Made by a program: the position numbers and the translations under genes
Origin: Paenibacillaceae bacterium
GTDB lineage: Bacteria; Bacillota; Bacilli; Paenibacillales; NBRC-103111
Direction: 5' to 3'
DNA length: 64,000 nucleotides
NCBI GenBank assembly: GCA_029256185.1
Contig: JAQSYI010000015.1
Location: forward strand, 62,001 to 126,000
Notes under the pieces: generated by a model
Told to the model about the DNA's origin: nothing
What the model saw: only the letters and a program-made list of their open reading frames with translations
Databases searched by the model: none
In this document: piece after piece, positions 8,848-17,430 of the stretch
How positions within the stretch are numbered: the stretch's first letter is position 1
Layout: each line of letters starts with the position of its first letter

Positions 8848-9681
8848 ATGGACCCAGCTACTGCAAAGCTGTTGGCTAGAATTGCCATCAAAATCGCCGC
8901 CGATGAAGAGTCCCGCAAACGCCTGCTAATGCTGATCCTGGCTCCAGTCATCGGGTTTCTGCTGCTCACCGCCATGGTATTGCACTTGTTAACCTCCCCC
9001 TTGGAACTGCTCAAGCTTGTACTGACTTCCAATGAAGCTCCCGTCGTGAATGAGATACGCACCGATTACGGCTATACGCAGTTATTGCAGGAAACGGACT
9101 CCGGCTACCGGGAAAGCCAGGGCAAGCAGTATGAGGGCGTGACCTTTCAAGCCGGTAGTCGGGAGGTGGTGTATTTCAACCAGATGGATTCCCGCTGGGC
9201 AAACAAACCTTACGGCCCCACGGATACCATCGGCGCTTCCGGCTGCGGGCCGACTTCGCTGGCTATTGTCGTCTCCACCTTGACGGATACTGTCGTTGAT
9301 CCGGTAGCCATGTCCGAATGGGCGTATCAAAACGGTTATTTGGCTGAAGGAACCGGTAGTTACCACAGCCTGATCCCGGATGGAGCAAAACATTTTGGCT
9401 TGCAAGTGGAAGGGGCCACAACAACCGAGAAGCAGAAAATCATCGACGCACTCTCTGCTGGGAAACTGGTCATTGCCATTATGGGTAAGGGCCACTTTAC
9501 TTCCTCCGGCCATTTTATGGTGCTGCGCGGCGTAACAGAGGACGGTCAAATCCTAGTAGCTGATCCGGCCAGCTACAAGCGCAGCGAGCAGGCTTGGGAT
9601 TTCAACATCATCCTAAACGAAGCCCGGCAAAACGCCGCAGCAGGTGGTCCGTTCTGGATCGTCAGCAGGAAGGAGTCGTAA
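8848..9681 (+). CDS. Membrane-anchored C39-type (papain-like) cysteine peptidase
   Basis: The protein is 277 residues. One membrane helix lies at about residues 28-50. A Peptidase_C39_2-like domain follows, with the catalytic Cys in GASGCGPTS (about residue 133), a His in SSGHFMVLRG, and an Asp in VADPAS. Conjugative elements of Gram-positive bacteria usually carry a wall-remodelling enzyme next to VirB4. This protein may fill that place, by cutting peptidoglycan cross-links or by processing a transfer protein. The gene lies four bases from the preceding gene and almost touches virB4. Confidence 0.75.
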   Translation: MDPATAKLLARIAIKIAADEESRKRLLMLILAPVIGFLLLTAMVLHLLTSPLELLKLVLTSNEAPVVNEIRTDYGYTQLLQETDSGYRESQGKQYEGVTFQAGSREVVYFNQMDSRWANKPYGPTDTIGASGCGPTSLAIVVSTLTDTVVDPVAMSEWAYQNGYLAEGTGSYHSLIPDGAKHFGLQVEGATTTEKQKIIDALSAGKLVIAIMGKGHFTSSGHFMVLRGVTEDGQILVADPASYKRSEQAWDFNIILNEARQNAAAGGPFWIVSRKES

Positions 9682-9685
9682 GCCG

Positions 9686-11503
9686 ATGAAGCCCTCCCAT
9701 CAACCAGCGCCAATCGTCAATCCGTCACTCTTGAACGTCATTACCCCCATGGGCCTGGAATTTGCCCGTAGCGGCTTGACCATCGGGGAACAGTCCGCCA
9801 AGCTGTACGGTGTCATTCAATATCCGCCAAAAGCGGAGATCGGCTGGCTTTCCACCCTGACCAATTTACCTGCCACCATGGTATCCATCGGCTTTCAGCC
9901 CATCGACAACAGCGCCCTCATTTCCGCCATCTCCAAATCCATTACGCAAAACCGCAGCTTAGCCGACAGTGCCAAGGACCCCCTTACTCGCCAACGGGCG
10001 GAAAAGGCTGCGGCGGACGGCGAAAATATTATGCTGCAAATCGACCAGAATGGGGAAACCGTGGGGCTGATGAACCTGCTGGTGATGCCCTTTGCCGAGG
10101 AGGAGAAGCGCTTTGCCCGCTCCTGCAGGCGCGTAGAGAACACCTTCAGCATGATGCGCTGCAAAATCCGCACACTGGCCCATTTGCAAAAAGAGAGCTT
10201 TCAGCATCTTTCTCCCCTGTACCCGGCTCAAGATCAGATTGAGAGCATCCTGAACAAAATCATGCCCATGAGCACCTTTGTTGGCGGATTTCCGTTTGCA
10301 AGCTCCGGCTTTAATGACGGGAGTGGCTATTACCTCGCCAAAGATGCCAGCGGCGGATTGGTCATCATCGATTCATGGAAGCGCGGCGGGGATCGAACCA
10401 ATTCCAACATCGTCATTATGGGCGTGGCAGGCGTGGGCAAGTCCACTGCCGTAAAGCATATTGCCTTAAGTGAGTATATGATGGGGACCAAAATCATCTT
10501 CATCGACCCCGAGAGGGAATATATGGAGCTATGCCAACAGCTAAACGGCGACTGGATCAACGCCGGAGGCGGCTCCAACGGCAGGATCAACCCACTGCAA
10601 ATTCGCCCGGCGCCCCGTGACGACGAGAATGAAGAATTTCCGCTCTACAAGGATGAGGGCAACGGTATGTCCGACATGGCGCTGCACCTGAAGAACCTGG
10701 AAATCTTTTTCAACCTCTACATCCCAGACCTTACTATGATGCATAAGGCTGTCCTCAAGCAATGCCTGATCGAACTGTACAATCAGTTCCATATTACCTG
10801 GACGACGGACATTACCAAGCTGCAAAGCACGGACTTCCCTACCTTTTCCGACCTGCATGAGCTCATCCATGGGAAGGAGCAGGTTCTGGGGGATGAGGTA
10901 TATAGACAGTTGTCTCTGCTGCTTCACGACATCGCGCACGGCGGGGACTCCTTTTTATGGAACGGTCACAGTACGATTCAGACTCATAGCCGCTGCATCT
11001 GTCTGGACACGCATACGCTGCAAAACACTTCAGACAACATCAAGCGGACCCAATATTTCAACTTGTTATCCTGGTGCTGGGAGCAAATGTCTCAGGACCG
11101 AACGGAACGAGTGCTGCTTATCTGCGACGAATGCTATCTGATGATTGACCCGAATGTACCGCAAAGCTTGGTGTTTCTGCGTAATGTGGAAAAGCGTTCC
11201 CGGAAGTATGAAGCTGGCCTGGCGATTATCTCCCACAGCGTCGTGGATTTTCTGGCTCCCGAGGTGAAGATGTATGGACAAGCGCTGCTGGATATACCTT
11301 GCATCAAAATTTTGATGGGGACGGATGGTAAAAACCTGCAAGAGACGAGGGAGCTATATAACCTGACCGATGCCGAAGAAGAATTGTTGGCCAGTAAGAA
11401 GCGCGAGCACGCCCTGCTCATGATCGGCTCCAAGCGGCTGCATGTTCATTTTGAGATACCCGAGTACAAGTTTGCTTATATGGGATCGGCGGGGGGACGA
11501 TGA
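9686..11503 (+). CDS. VirB4/TraC-type conjugation ATPase
   Basis: The protein is 605 residues. The start at ATG 9686 follows GGAAGGAG; a longer frame overlaps the peptidase gene and is less likely. Walker A (GVAGVGKST) lies at about residue 250 and Walker B (LLICDECYLMID) at about residue 480. Between them are the DPEREY and NPLQI elements typical of VirB4/TraC. VirB4 is the energising ATPase found in essentially all type IV secretion systems, so this gene marks the region as a conjugation module. The protein is somewhat short because the usual N-terminal domain is partly supplied by separate genes upstream. Confidence 0.92.
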   Translation: MKPSHQPAPIVNPSLLNVITPMGLEFARSGLTIGEQSAKLYGVIQYPPKAEIGWLSTLTNLPATMVSIGFQPIDNSALISAISKSITQNRSLADSAKDPLTRQRAEKAAADGENIMLQIDQNGETVGLMNLLVMPFAEEEKRFARSCRRVENTFSMMRCKIRTLAHLQKESFQHLSPLYPAQDQIESILNKIMPMSTFVGGFPFASSGFNDGSGYYLAKDASGGLVIIDSWKRGGDRTNSNIVIMGVAGVGKSTAVKHIALSEYMMGTKIIFIDPEREYMELCQQLNGDWINAGGGSNGRINPLQIRPAPRDDENEEFPLYKDEGNGMSDMALHLKNLEIFFNLYIPDLTMMHKAVLKQCLIELYNQFHITWTTDITKLQSTDFPTFSDLHELIHGKEQVLGDEVYRQLSLLLHDIAHGGDSFLWNGHSTIQTHSRCICLDTHTLQNTSDNIKRTQYFNLLSWCWEQMSQDRTERVLLICDECYLMIDPNVPQSLVFLRNVEKRSRKYEAGLAIISHSVVDFLAPEVKMYGQALLDIPCIKILMGTDGKNLQETRELYNLTDAEEELLASKKREHALLMIGSKRLHVHFEIPEYKFAYMGSAGGR

Positions 11504-11506
11504 GAC

Positions 11507-11596
11507 TTGGATAAAAAGAAGCAGCTCATGGAGCTTTTCTTCTATGCGGGTTTGGTGGTTGTAGGAATTATTTTGCTGCTGATGAAGGAAGGATAA
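11507..11596 (+). CDS. Predicted 29-residue membrane microprotein
   Basis: TTG at 11507 opens a 29-codon frame right after the virB4 stop and ends four bases before the next gene. It reads as a charged start (DKKKQLMEL) and a single hydrophobic helix (residues about 10-26), then KEG. A G-rich ribosome site lies about ten bases upstream. It exactly fills the gap between two operon genes, which argues that it is translated. Small one-helix proteins are common partners of type IV secretion ATPases. The function is unknown. Confidence 0.5.
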   Translation: MDKKKQLMELFFYAGLVVVGIILLLMKEG

Positions 11597-11600
11597 ACCG

Positions 11601-12656
11601 ATGATCTTATACCTAACCAGCAAGTCGCATATGAATCTGCTGGACTTTATCGAGCAGGAGAGAGAATTTCCGCTGAAAAAGCTCATCGGGCAATTCTCCC
11701 TCCTGTCCTTTGTAGTCAAAGACATGCGGCATTTTAACCATGTCCGTTACGTTGCCATTGACCGGGAAGCCATTCTGGAATCCGATGAAGAAATGGTACA
11801 GGCCCTCCTTTCTTTTCAAACCATGTATGAGATGCGAGTCATTGTGATTGCCGAAGGACTGCCTGAAAGCAGTCCTTTTTTGCACCAACTGGTGCAGACC
11901 GATATTTTGAATATAGTCACAGCAGAAGAAATCAAGACCATGCAGGAGGAAATTCGAGAATGCTTCTCCGAACAGGGGATGCAACGGTTTATCCTCGCCG
12001 CGGATATGATACAGTCGGAGGAACAGCCGATACTATCACCCAGTGAAAAAGAAGAACAATACCACTTTGACTGTACGAACGTGACGATTGCCATTGCCGG
12101 TTGCGACCGCCGCGTCGGTGTCACAACCCTTGCTTTTAATCTGGTGTGCTGGATCAATGCCCATGGCGGAACCGCCTGTTACTTGGAGGCAAACTCCAGT
12201 CATCACTTGGCCCAAATCATTCATTTGTTTCAGGCGGAAAAGAACCAGAATGCCTATGTGATGGAAAGCTGCGATTTCTATATGACCAGAGAAATAAACA
12301 AGGAGTATAACTTTATCGTGGTGGATTGCGGGTTATTGGGGGAACGACAATTGCAAGAGGATTTCGCTAACGCCCAGATCCAATTGCTTTGTGGTTCAGC
12401 AATGCCTTATGAGTTGCCGGGATTCATTAAGGCGATGGAACGATGTAGAAATTTTCCGGTCCAATTTGTGAGCCTATTCGTTCCCAATAACTTAAAGCCT
12501 TATCTGAAAAACTTAATTCAGCATGATGTGCTTTGTGGTGAGCCTTGCCGGGATGTTTTTGAAACAAGAGCCAATCAAAACCTGTTCACGTCGATTCTCC
12601 GCTCCTATATAGCGGACAACTTGCCTGAGTATAATGGTTATTCTAATCTCATGTAA
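11601..12656 (+). CDS. TadZ/CpaE-like ATPase-fold protein with altered Walker A
   Basis: The protein is 351 residues. Residues 1 to about 145 form an alpha/beta region resembling a receiver-like N-terminal domain of CpaE/TadZ. A MinD-like domain starts near residue 160. Its nucleotide loop reads CDRRVGVTT where MinD has the KGGVGKTT pattern, so the catalytic lysine is missing. The Walker B strand (YNFIVVDCG) is kept. The protein may bind nucleotide without hydrolysing it, or act only as a localisation scaffold. It is the last gene of the transfer operon. A closely similar, 5'-truncated copy lies at 17431-18374. Confidence 0.7.
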   Translation: MILYLTSKSHMNLLDFIEQEREFPLKKLIGQFSLLSFVVKDMRHFNHVRYVAIDREAILESDEEMVQALLSFQTMYEMRVIVIAEGLPESSPFLHQLVQTDILNIVTAEEIKTMQEEIRECFSEQGMQRFILAADMIQSEEQPILSPSEKEEQYHFDCTNVTIAIAGCDRRVGVTTLAFNLVCWINAHGGTACYLEANSSHHLAQIIHLFQAEKNQNAYVMESCDFYMTREINKEYNFIVVDCGLLGERQLQEDFANAQIQLLCGSAMPYELPGFIKAMERCRNFPVQFVSLFVPNNLKPYLKNLIQHDVLCGEPCRDVFETRANQNLFTSILRSYIADNLPEYNGYSNLM

Positions 12657-12791
12657 TAGGAGTAACCAGTTCATTCATAACATAGACTTTAAACTTAATC
12701 CACTAATCATTTAAAGAGATATCCTAGAAATGGTCATATAACCAGTAATCATAACGTTTAAGTATTGATAACAAAAACAGGAGGAATTAAC

Positions 12792-13259
12792 GTGAAAAGA
12801 AAGATGTATTGCTTAATAGTTTTTGTATGTGTTTTAGTGCTTAGTTTTCCATCACTAGGATCAGCCGCCATAAACCGTTCATTAGAAATTGCTCCGCCTC
12901 CACTTATTATTCAGCCGTTCACATCCTTCGATCCCGACTTTAAATACCTTGAAAATGGTGCTGCCAATATATCAAATGTTGAAAATGGCATGATAATATT
13001 AAGCGGAGAAACAAACGCTACTCAATATGTGGATACAATTGGCATCAAATTAATTATACAAAAGTGGAACGGTTCTGAATGGGAAGATTTCATCGTAGAT
13101 AACGAACTAACCCAATCAAATGAAATAGATATTTATACTTCTAGGCAATTGAACGTACCTATTGGATATTATTACCGAGTTCATTCGATTCATTGGACCA
13201 TTCAAAATGGAACGCAAGAACAGGGAGAACAATTTTCATCATATGTCTTAATACAGTAA
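12792..13259 (+). CDS. Small secreted beta-rich protein (DUF6147-like)
   Basis: The protein is 155 residues, starting with GTG at 12792 after a GAGGAA site. A signal peptide is obvious (about residues 1-25, ending near GSAA). The mature part contains a SGETNATQYVDTIG segment, a KWNGSEWED segment and a GYYYRVHS strand, a pattern I associate with DUF6147 secreted proteins. The gene is AT-rich compared with the transfer operon and stands alone. The role is unknown; a surface or biofilm function is possible. Confidence 0.6.
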   Translation: MKRKMYCLIVFVCVLVLSFPSLGSAAINRSLEIAPPPLIIQPFTSFDPDFKYLENGAANISNVENGMIILSGETNATQYVDTIGIKLIIQKWNGSEWEDFIVDNELTQSNEIDIYTSRQLNVPIGYYYRVHSIHWTIQNGTQEQGEQFSSYVLIQ

Positions 13260-13267
13260 TTTCTGAA

Positions 13268-13325
13268 TGGTGCCGTAAATGAAGACAAGCAAAGTAAGAG
13301 TTCTTGTTTTCATTATACGGCACCA
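13268..13325. terminator. Bidirectional terminator between convergent genes
   Basis: TGGTGCCGTAAATGAA pairs with TTCATTATACGGCACCA across a short spacer, with T-rich sequence on either side. It separates the secreted-protein gene (plus) from the anti-sigma gene (minus). Confidence 0.75.
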
Positions 13326-13333
13326 TTTTAAAG

Positions 13334-14152
13334 CTATTTTAATTTTACGGAATCGGCAAAGGCTAGGATGTCTTCCTCTGACAATTTTCCGTTTATATCA
13401 ATAATAACATCATCCACCAACCATTGAAGGCGTGCTCCTCCTCCAGTGAATAAAACTAAAATTCCTGTACTTCCATTTATATGAACATCCTTAATTCTCC
13501 CGGATGCTTCGTTAATAGTTGACTTCCAGCCTGTTCCATCCTCAATCAGTTTGCGCTGAGTCAATATGAGTATTTCACTATTTGCATTTTTAAACTCCAT
13601 TCGAACTGTACGTTTTTTTTCGTCTGCATCGGGATAAACCTTTATTCGATATTCGGTGTAGCCTTTTGGAATAGTATAGCCAGTTCGTAAAAGAAAATCG
13701 GCACTGCTTCGCGCCTGCTCCAATGACATTTCCAACGGTTGTACAATGTTATCAATTTGGTCGTTTTTTACTTTATCTGTTACATGATCGGGTGGCGGTG
13801 ACGTTTTCGCACCCTTTGGCTCATTCTGCTGCTTGCCATACAAAATGCTTACCAATCCATCACGTGCTTCCTTTATTCTGGTAAATAAGCTTTTATAAGC
13901 AAAGCTTTCATTGACATCACCTGAGAATGAACCCACTATGATGGACAAACTAGCTACAGCCGCGCAAATGGCGACGAGCCTTTTTCGACGTGAGCGCTTG
14001 GTGATTCGGTTCATTTTGTTCTGCATTTTTTTCCAGGTTTCTTCACCATCGGGAATATCAATACAAGAATCTATAGAATGGACCGCTTTTGAGGCAAAGG
14101 TTTCTTGTTGTTGGTTGCAGTTGAAATTATTGTCTGGCTTCACCTCAATCAC
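13334..14152 (-). CDS. Anti-sigma factor with DUF4367-like extracytoplasmic domain
   Basis: The protein is 272 residues, starting with GTG at 14152. A cytoplasmic basic segment (about residues 35-60) precedes a single membrane helix (about residues 60-80). The C-terminal 130 residues form a beta-rich DUF4367-type domain. The start overlaps the end of the ECF sigma gene by 8 bases, so the two are translationally coupled. Such proteins hold their sigma factor at the membrane until a signal releases it. No zinc-binding HxxxCxxC motif is evident, so sequestration would not use the ZAS fold. The signal cannot be told from sequence. Confidence 0.75.
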   Translation of the reverse strand: MIEVKPDNNFNCNQQQETFASKAVHSIDSCIDIPDGEETWKKMQNKMNRITKRSRRKRLVAICAAVASLSIIVGSFSGDVNESFAYKSLFTRIKEARDGLVSILYGKQQNEPKGAKTSPPPDHVTDKVKNDQIDNIVQPLEMSLEQARSSADFLLRTGYTIPKGYTEYRIKVYPDADEKKRTVRMEFKNANSEILILTQRKLIEDGTGWKSTINEASGRIKDVHINGSTGILVLFTGGGARLQWLVDDVIIDINGKLSEEDILAFADSVKLK

Positions 14153-14711
14153 CCCACTTGGAAATAAAAATATTCGTTAGCTTCTTTTTGGCCCGTTCTA
14201 CACGCTTGGCTGCGGTTTGCTCCGATATACCAACCTCATTAGATATTTCCTTGTAGGACATTTCCTCCATATATCGAAGCACCAAAACAACTCGAAATTC
14301 ATGCTGTAGTTCATTAAGCGCTTCAGTCAAGGCTTCGTTTCGTAACATTTTTTCCACATACTCATCTGTAAGTTCAACTGCATGGGGCTCATTTTCATCA
14401 TTAGTCATAACGGTATCAAAATCAGAAACATGACAATACTTTTTGTTTTTACGTATCATATCGTACGCGGTATTTCGCGCTACCTGTTTTAGCCAGGCTT
14501 TTATATTGGAATCATATTGGATTCGTGGGCCCTTTTTCATCGCTTTTATAAACGATTCCTGAACAGCATCCTCGGTTAGCGACCAATCGTTCAAAATAAA
14601 ATACAGATTGCGAAAAACTAATTCCCTGAATGAAAAAAATAAATTTCGCTGTGTGAGGGAGTCCAATTTAGCAATATCACTCCGAAATAGCGTAAACAAT
14701 GCGTCATTCAA
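14145..14711 (-). CDS. ECF-type RNA polymerase sigma factor
   Basis: The protein is 188 residues. Region 2 includes LTEDAVQESFIKAM and the recognition-helix area IKAWLKQVARNTAYDMIRK. Region 4 near the C-terminus shows MSYKEISNEVGISEQTAAKRVERAK, a standard helix-turn-helix. The anti-sigma gene follows with overlap. The pair is likely autoregulated and may control the surface-protein cargo nearby (stalk-domain protein, M23 peptidase), but no shared promoter was confirmed by eye. Confidence 0.88.
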   Translation of the reverse strand: MNDALFTLFRSDIAKLDSLTQRNLFFSFRELVFRNLYFILNDWSLTEDAVQESFIKAMKKGPRIQYDSNIKAWLKQVARNTAYDMIRKNKKYCHVSDFDTVMTNDENEPHAVELTDEYVEKMLRNEALTEALNELQHEFRVVLVLRYMEEMSYKEISNEVGISEQTAAKRVERAKKKLTNIFISKWGD

Positions 14712-15194
14712 ACTCTTACCTCCCGAATTATCCTACCCTGAATCCTTCATCATTCGTGACACAGTGCCGATTATTGCTTGGAAGGACTCTGTAGTTGTTT
14801 TGACACGACCTGCATGAATGGAGTCATCCTTGGAAGGTTATCCTCACATTTATGAATCGCCTATGCTTGTGCTTTCATGATATCAAATCCAAGGATTTCT
14901 AATCAACAAATCTTTACTCCTTCGTATGTCAAAAAATCAAGTTTTGTTTCGTTAATGATGTAGAGGGCAGTTTTAAACTATTTTGAATCGAGAAAATCAG
15001 ATGTGTCTTGTGTTATATTTCATACCCTGGAAAAACACCGGGAAAGTACTGCCGCGAAACGAATTCGTAGTGAAGACAATACTTCCCAAGTAACTCTTTA
15101 TATGCAAAAATTGATATAGAGCATAAAGGTTTGCTGCTGGGATGTAGTGTTTGCACATAAAACTGTTGCTCACTAACCTTAAGGAGATGACGAA
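14712..15194. other. AT-rich intergenic region with no gene seen
   Basis: About 480 bases between the divergent sigma gene and the stalk-domain protein gene. No convincing reading frame or RNA gene is visible. It must contain the promoter of the sigma operon (leftward) and that of the stalk-domain gene (rightward). Confidence 0.5.
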
Positions 15195-15890
15195 ATGAAA
15201 AAAAGAACATTTGCATGCGGATTAGTTGCGGGTGCTATCATAGCCAGTTCAACAACCGCCTTTGCTGCAGATTTTATTCAAGCCGCTTTATATCCAATAA
15301 AATTGGTGATTAACGGTGAAGAACAAAAATTACCTGAGGAATACAGTATATTGAATTATAACGGTCATACGTATGTTCCTCTTCGGTTTATCACTGAAAA
15401 TGTTGGCGGAAAAGTTGGCTTTAAAGAAGCGCCGACCTACGAGGACACAACAGTGACTATAGACTTCGATAACCCCAATAGCAGTCAGGAAGGCGAGAAT
15501 AACCTCAATATTAATGATCAATTCTTATCTGCCGCCCAACAAGGAAAATTAAACGGAATTTCAATTCCGTTAGGTACACCCAAACAACAATTACTGAATA
15601 TACTTGGTGAACCGGATGAGATAGGCAAGCTCAATTCTCCCTTTTTGAAATACGGCAATACCACTTTTTACCTTTTAGATGATACAGTAAACGTAATTCA
15701 AGTGAAGATCGATCTTTCAACAAGTAAAATTAAGGACCTGCTAGGAAATCCAGACTTGGATGGATGGAGCGATGCCGGTACAACTGAATATATTGTCGGA
15801 TACGATGTCGATCCTTATTATCTGTATTTCAAATATAGTTCAAAAGAAGCCGAAACGGGAACATTACTATTTAAAAATCCTAAGGGATAG
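15195..15890 (+). CDS. Secreted stalk-domain protein (copper amine oxidase N-terminal-like)
   Basis: The protein is 231 residues, with an AAGGAG site and a signal peptide (about residues 1-25, cleavage near AFAA). Residues about 30-95 match the copper amine oxidase N-terminal/stalk domain, including KLVINGEEQK, NGHTYVPLRFI and an acidic end of the repeat. The remaining part is beta-rich and unassigned. Stalk-domain proteins are very frequent in Paenibacillus and related genera and are surface proteins of mostly unknown role. The gene stands alone. Confidence 0.75.
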   Translation: MKKRTFACGLVAGAIIASSTTAFAADFIQAALYPIKLVINGEEQKLPEEYSILNYNGHTYVPLRFITENVGGKVGFKEAPTYEDTTVTIDFDNPNSSQEGENNLNINDQFLSAAQQGKLNGISIPLGTPKQQLLNILGEPDEIGKLNSPFLKYGNTTFYLLDDTVNVIQVKIDLSTSKIKDLLGNPDLDGWSDAGTTEYIVGYDVDPYYLYFKYSSKEAETGTLLFKNPKG

Positions 15891-16429
15891 CAGAGTTATT
15901 AATTACGCTCTGGTTACCCCCGTAAAACATAAATGAAAATAAGCGAGTTCCATGAAGACTAACCAATATCGTGACTTTAGAAATCAGGTGACATGATGAC
16001 ATAAAGTTAACTATACACATTCAGTTATGGGAGTGCCTGTGGATTAATTCCTATCCATTGGCACTTTTTATTTCCTTCTTTGTCATATAATGTAGGTCAA
16101 CTTCGTTTCTATATTAGAGGCCCTTCTTCATGATCAAATTCACCGCAAATTCGCGCTTCAAGCAAATGCGCAATAAAAGTATTACATACTCTCATAAACT
16201 TCGTATTTGGGAGAAGCAGCACATTAGCAAAGGAGGGTGATAGCCACACATACACCACTAAGGAACTGATACAGATTAATCCATGCTATTTTCAGGCCAT
16301 CAGACTGGTATATCACCAGGGTGAACCTAGCATCGAAAGATTATATCGGCCAGTTCCTTCGTGCAAGCTCCAGAATTAAATTGTAGTAGTTCAAGAATGG
16401 CGAGTTTATAAAACTAGGAGGTTTTCAAG
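15891..16429. other. Intergenic region with possible decayed small genes
   Basis: About 540 bases. A hairpin terminator lies at 16032-16069. ATG at 16130 opens a 36-codon frame (FTANSRFKQMRNKSITY) ending at 16240. A second frame from about 16220 to 16379 reads TTKELIQINPCYFQAI and so on, with no clear start. Both look like natural protein sequence, so a small decayed or overlapping gene pair may be present. No family is recognised. Confidence 0.35.
16032..16069 (+). terminator. Rho-independent terminator
   Basis: AGTGCC and TGGAT pair with ATCCA and GGCACT, followed by TTTTT. It probably ends transcripts from the stalk-domain gene. Confidence 0.6.
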
Positions 16430-17197
16430 TTGAAAAAATTTCTTTCGTTAACTGTCCTGGCTATTGTTCTGGCTATCGCGCCTTTGGCGACAGCATTTGC
16501 TGCTGATTCTGACTACGGAGACTTGGGTTGGCATTATATCACTGCTAACTATGAAATTACTTCACCGTACGGCTGGAGAGGCAGCGAATTCCACAAGGGG
16601 TTTGATATTGGGGTAAACGAGGAAAATGCTTGGTCCATTAGCGCGGGTACGGTGTTGCTTGCCGGGTATAGCAGTTCCGCAGGGAATTGGGTTGTTATTC
16701 AATCCGATGACCAGGACCCCAATGGGAATAATTTAACTGCAAGGTATCTCCACCTTAAAGGTTATGCCGTTTGGACTGGAAAAAGTGTTATAAGTGGCGA
16801 GTATCTTGGCGTCACTGGAAACACTGGTGATTCAACAGGACCGCACCTTCATTTTGATGTAAATAATCAAAATAAGATTAATGGTTCTGATATCACATCA
16901 TCCAACACTATTGATCCGACCTTATTTTGGCCGGATGCCAACTGGGTATATCCGAGTTTACTGCGTACAAGCAGCGCAGACAGCACGTACAAAGAAGGCG
17001 ATATAGATTTAACAAAAGCCATTCCTGATTATTTAATTGATTATGTGGGAAAAACTGCTTTTGAAAATTGGCTAGCTAAAAACGAGGTTGACTACACGGT
17101 ATTGGATAACTTCGTTAAAGACTTCAACATTCCCCAAAAAGATATCAATAACATTAAGACAAACTTTATTACAAAAAGTAATGCGGCAGTGAAATAA
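16430..17197 (+). CDS. Secreted M23-family metallopeptidase (peptidoglycan hydrolase)
   Basis: The protein is 255 residues, starting with TTG at 16430 behind a strong AGGAGG. A signal peptide covers about residues 1-24. The M23/LytM domain shows ITSPYGWR, the zinc ligands in HKGFDIG, and HLHFD near residue 142. A C-terminal helical segment of about 70 residues is of unknown type. M23 enzymes cut peptide cross-links of peptidoglycan. In an ICE it could open the wall for mating, but it is separate from the transfer operon. A perfect terminator follows. Confidence 0.85.
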   Translation: MKKFLSLTVLAIVLAIAPLATAFAADSDYGDLGWHYITANYEITSPYGWRGSEFHKGFDIGVNEENAWSISAGTVLLAGYSSSAGNWVVIQSDDQDPNGNNLTARYLHLKGYAVWTGKSVISGEYLGVTGNTGDSTGPHLHFDVNNQNKINGSDITSSNTIDPTLFWPDANWVYPSLLRTSSADSTYKEGDIDLTKAIPDYLIDYVGKTAFENWLAKNEVDYTVLDNFVKDFNIPQKDINNIKTNFITKSNAAVK

Positions 17198-17211
17198 TCT
17201 GTCTTTACTTT

Positions 17212-17257
17212 GTTGTCGCTCACTTTCTCTTTTTGAGAAGTGAGCGACAACTTTTTT
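17212..17257 (+). terminator. Strong rho-independent terminator
   Basis: GTTGTCGCTCACTT(T)CTC pairs with GAGAAGTGAGCGACAAC and is followed by six T. It ends the M23 peptidase gene. Confidence 0.85.
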
Positions 17258-17261
17258 ATAG

Positions 17262-17320
17262 CCTCAAAAGTAAAACCTCAAAAAAAATCCCATGACCTAT
17301 TTGATACAAAAGCAAACGGC
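17262..17320 (+). pseudogene. 3'-end remnant of a TadZ-like ATPase gene
   Basis: The translated piece reads SHDLFDTKANGKV and matches SHNLFDWKANDRV near the end of the ATPase copy finishing at 18374. It is therefore the extreme 3' part of another member of this ATPase family. It has no start of its own and runs into an inverted gene fragment. Confidence 0.55.
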
Positions 17321-17328
17321 AAAGTGTT

Positions 17329-17428
17329 GGGCGGAGAAGCTGGATTTTGCGGGTTGTCGGAAACTTCCGTTTTGGGCTTCGGCGGCTCTGTCGGTTTGGC
17401 AGTTGGGGTCTGTTGGGTGAGGGGAACC
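17329..17428 (-). pseudogene. Inverted fragment of the Pro-rich surface-protein gene
   Basis: The reverse complement of this 100-bp stretch closely matches 6046-6146 inside the Pro/Thr-rich protein gene (shared AAACCGACAGAGCCGCCGAA, and most flanking bases). It has no gene context and lies between two ATPase remnants. It is a relic of a rearrangement in which part of a related transfer module was inverted. Confidence 0.7.
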
Positions 17429-17430
17429 AG

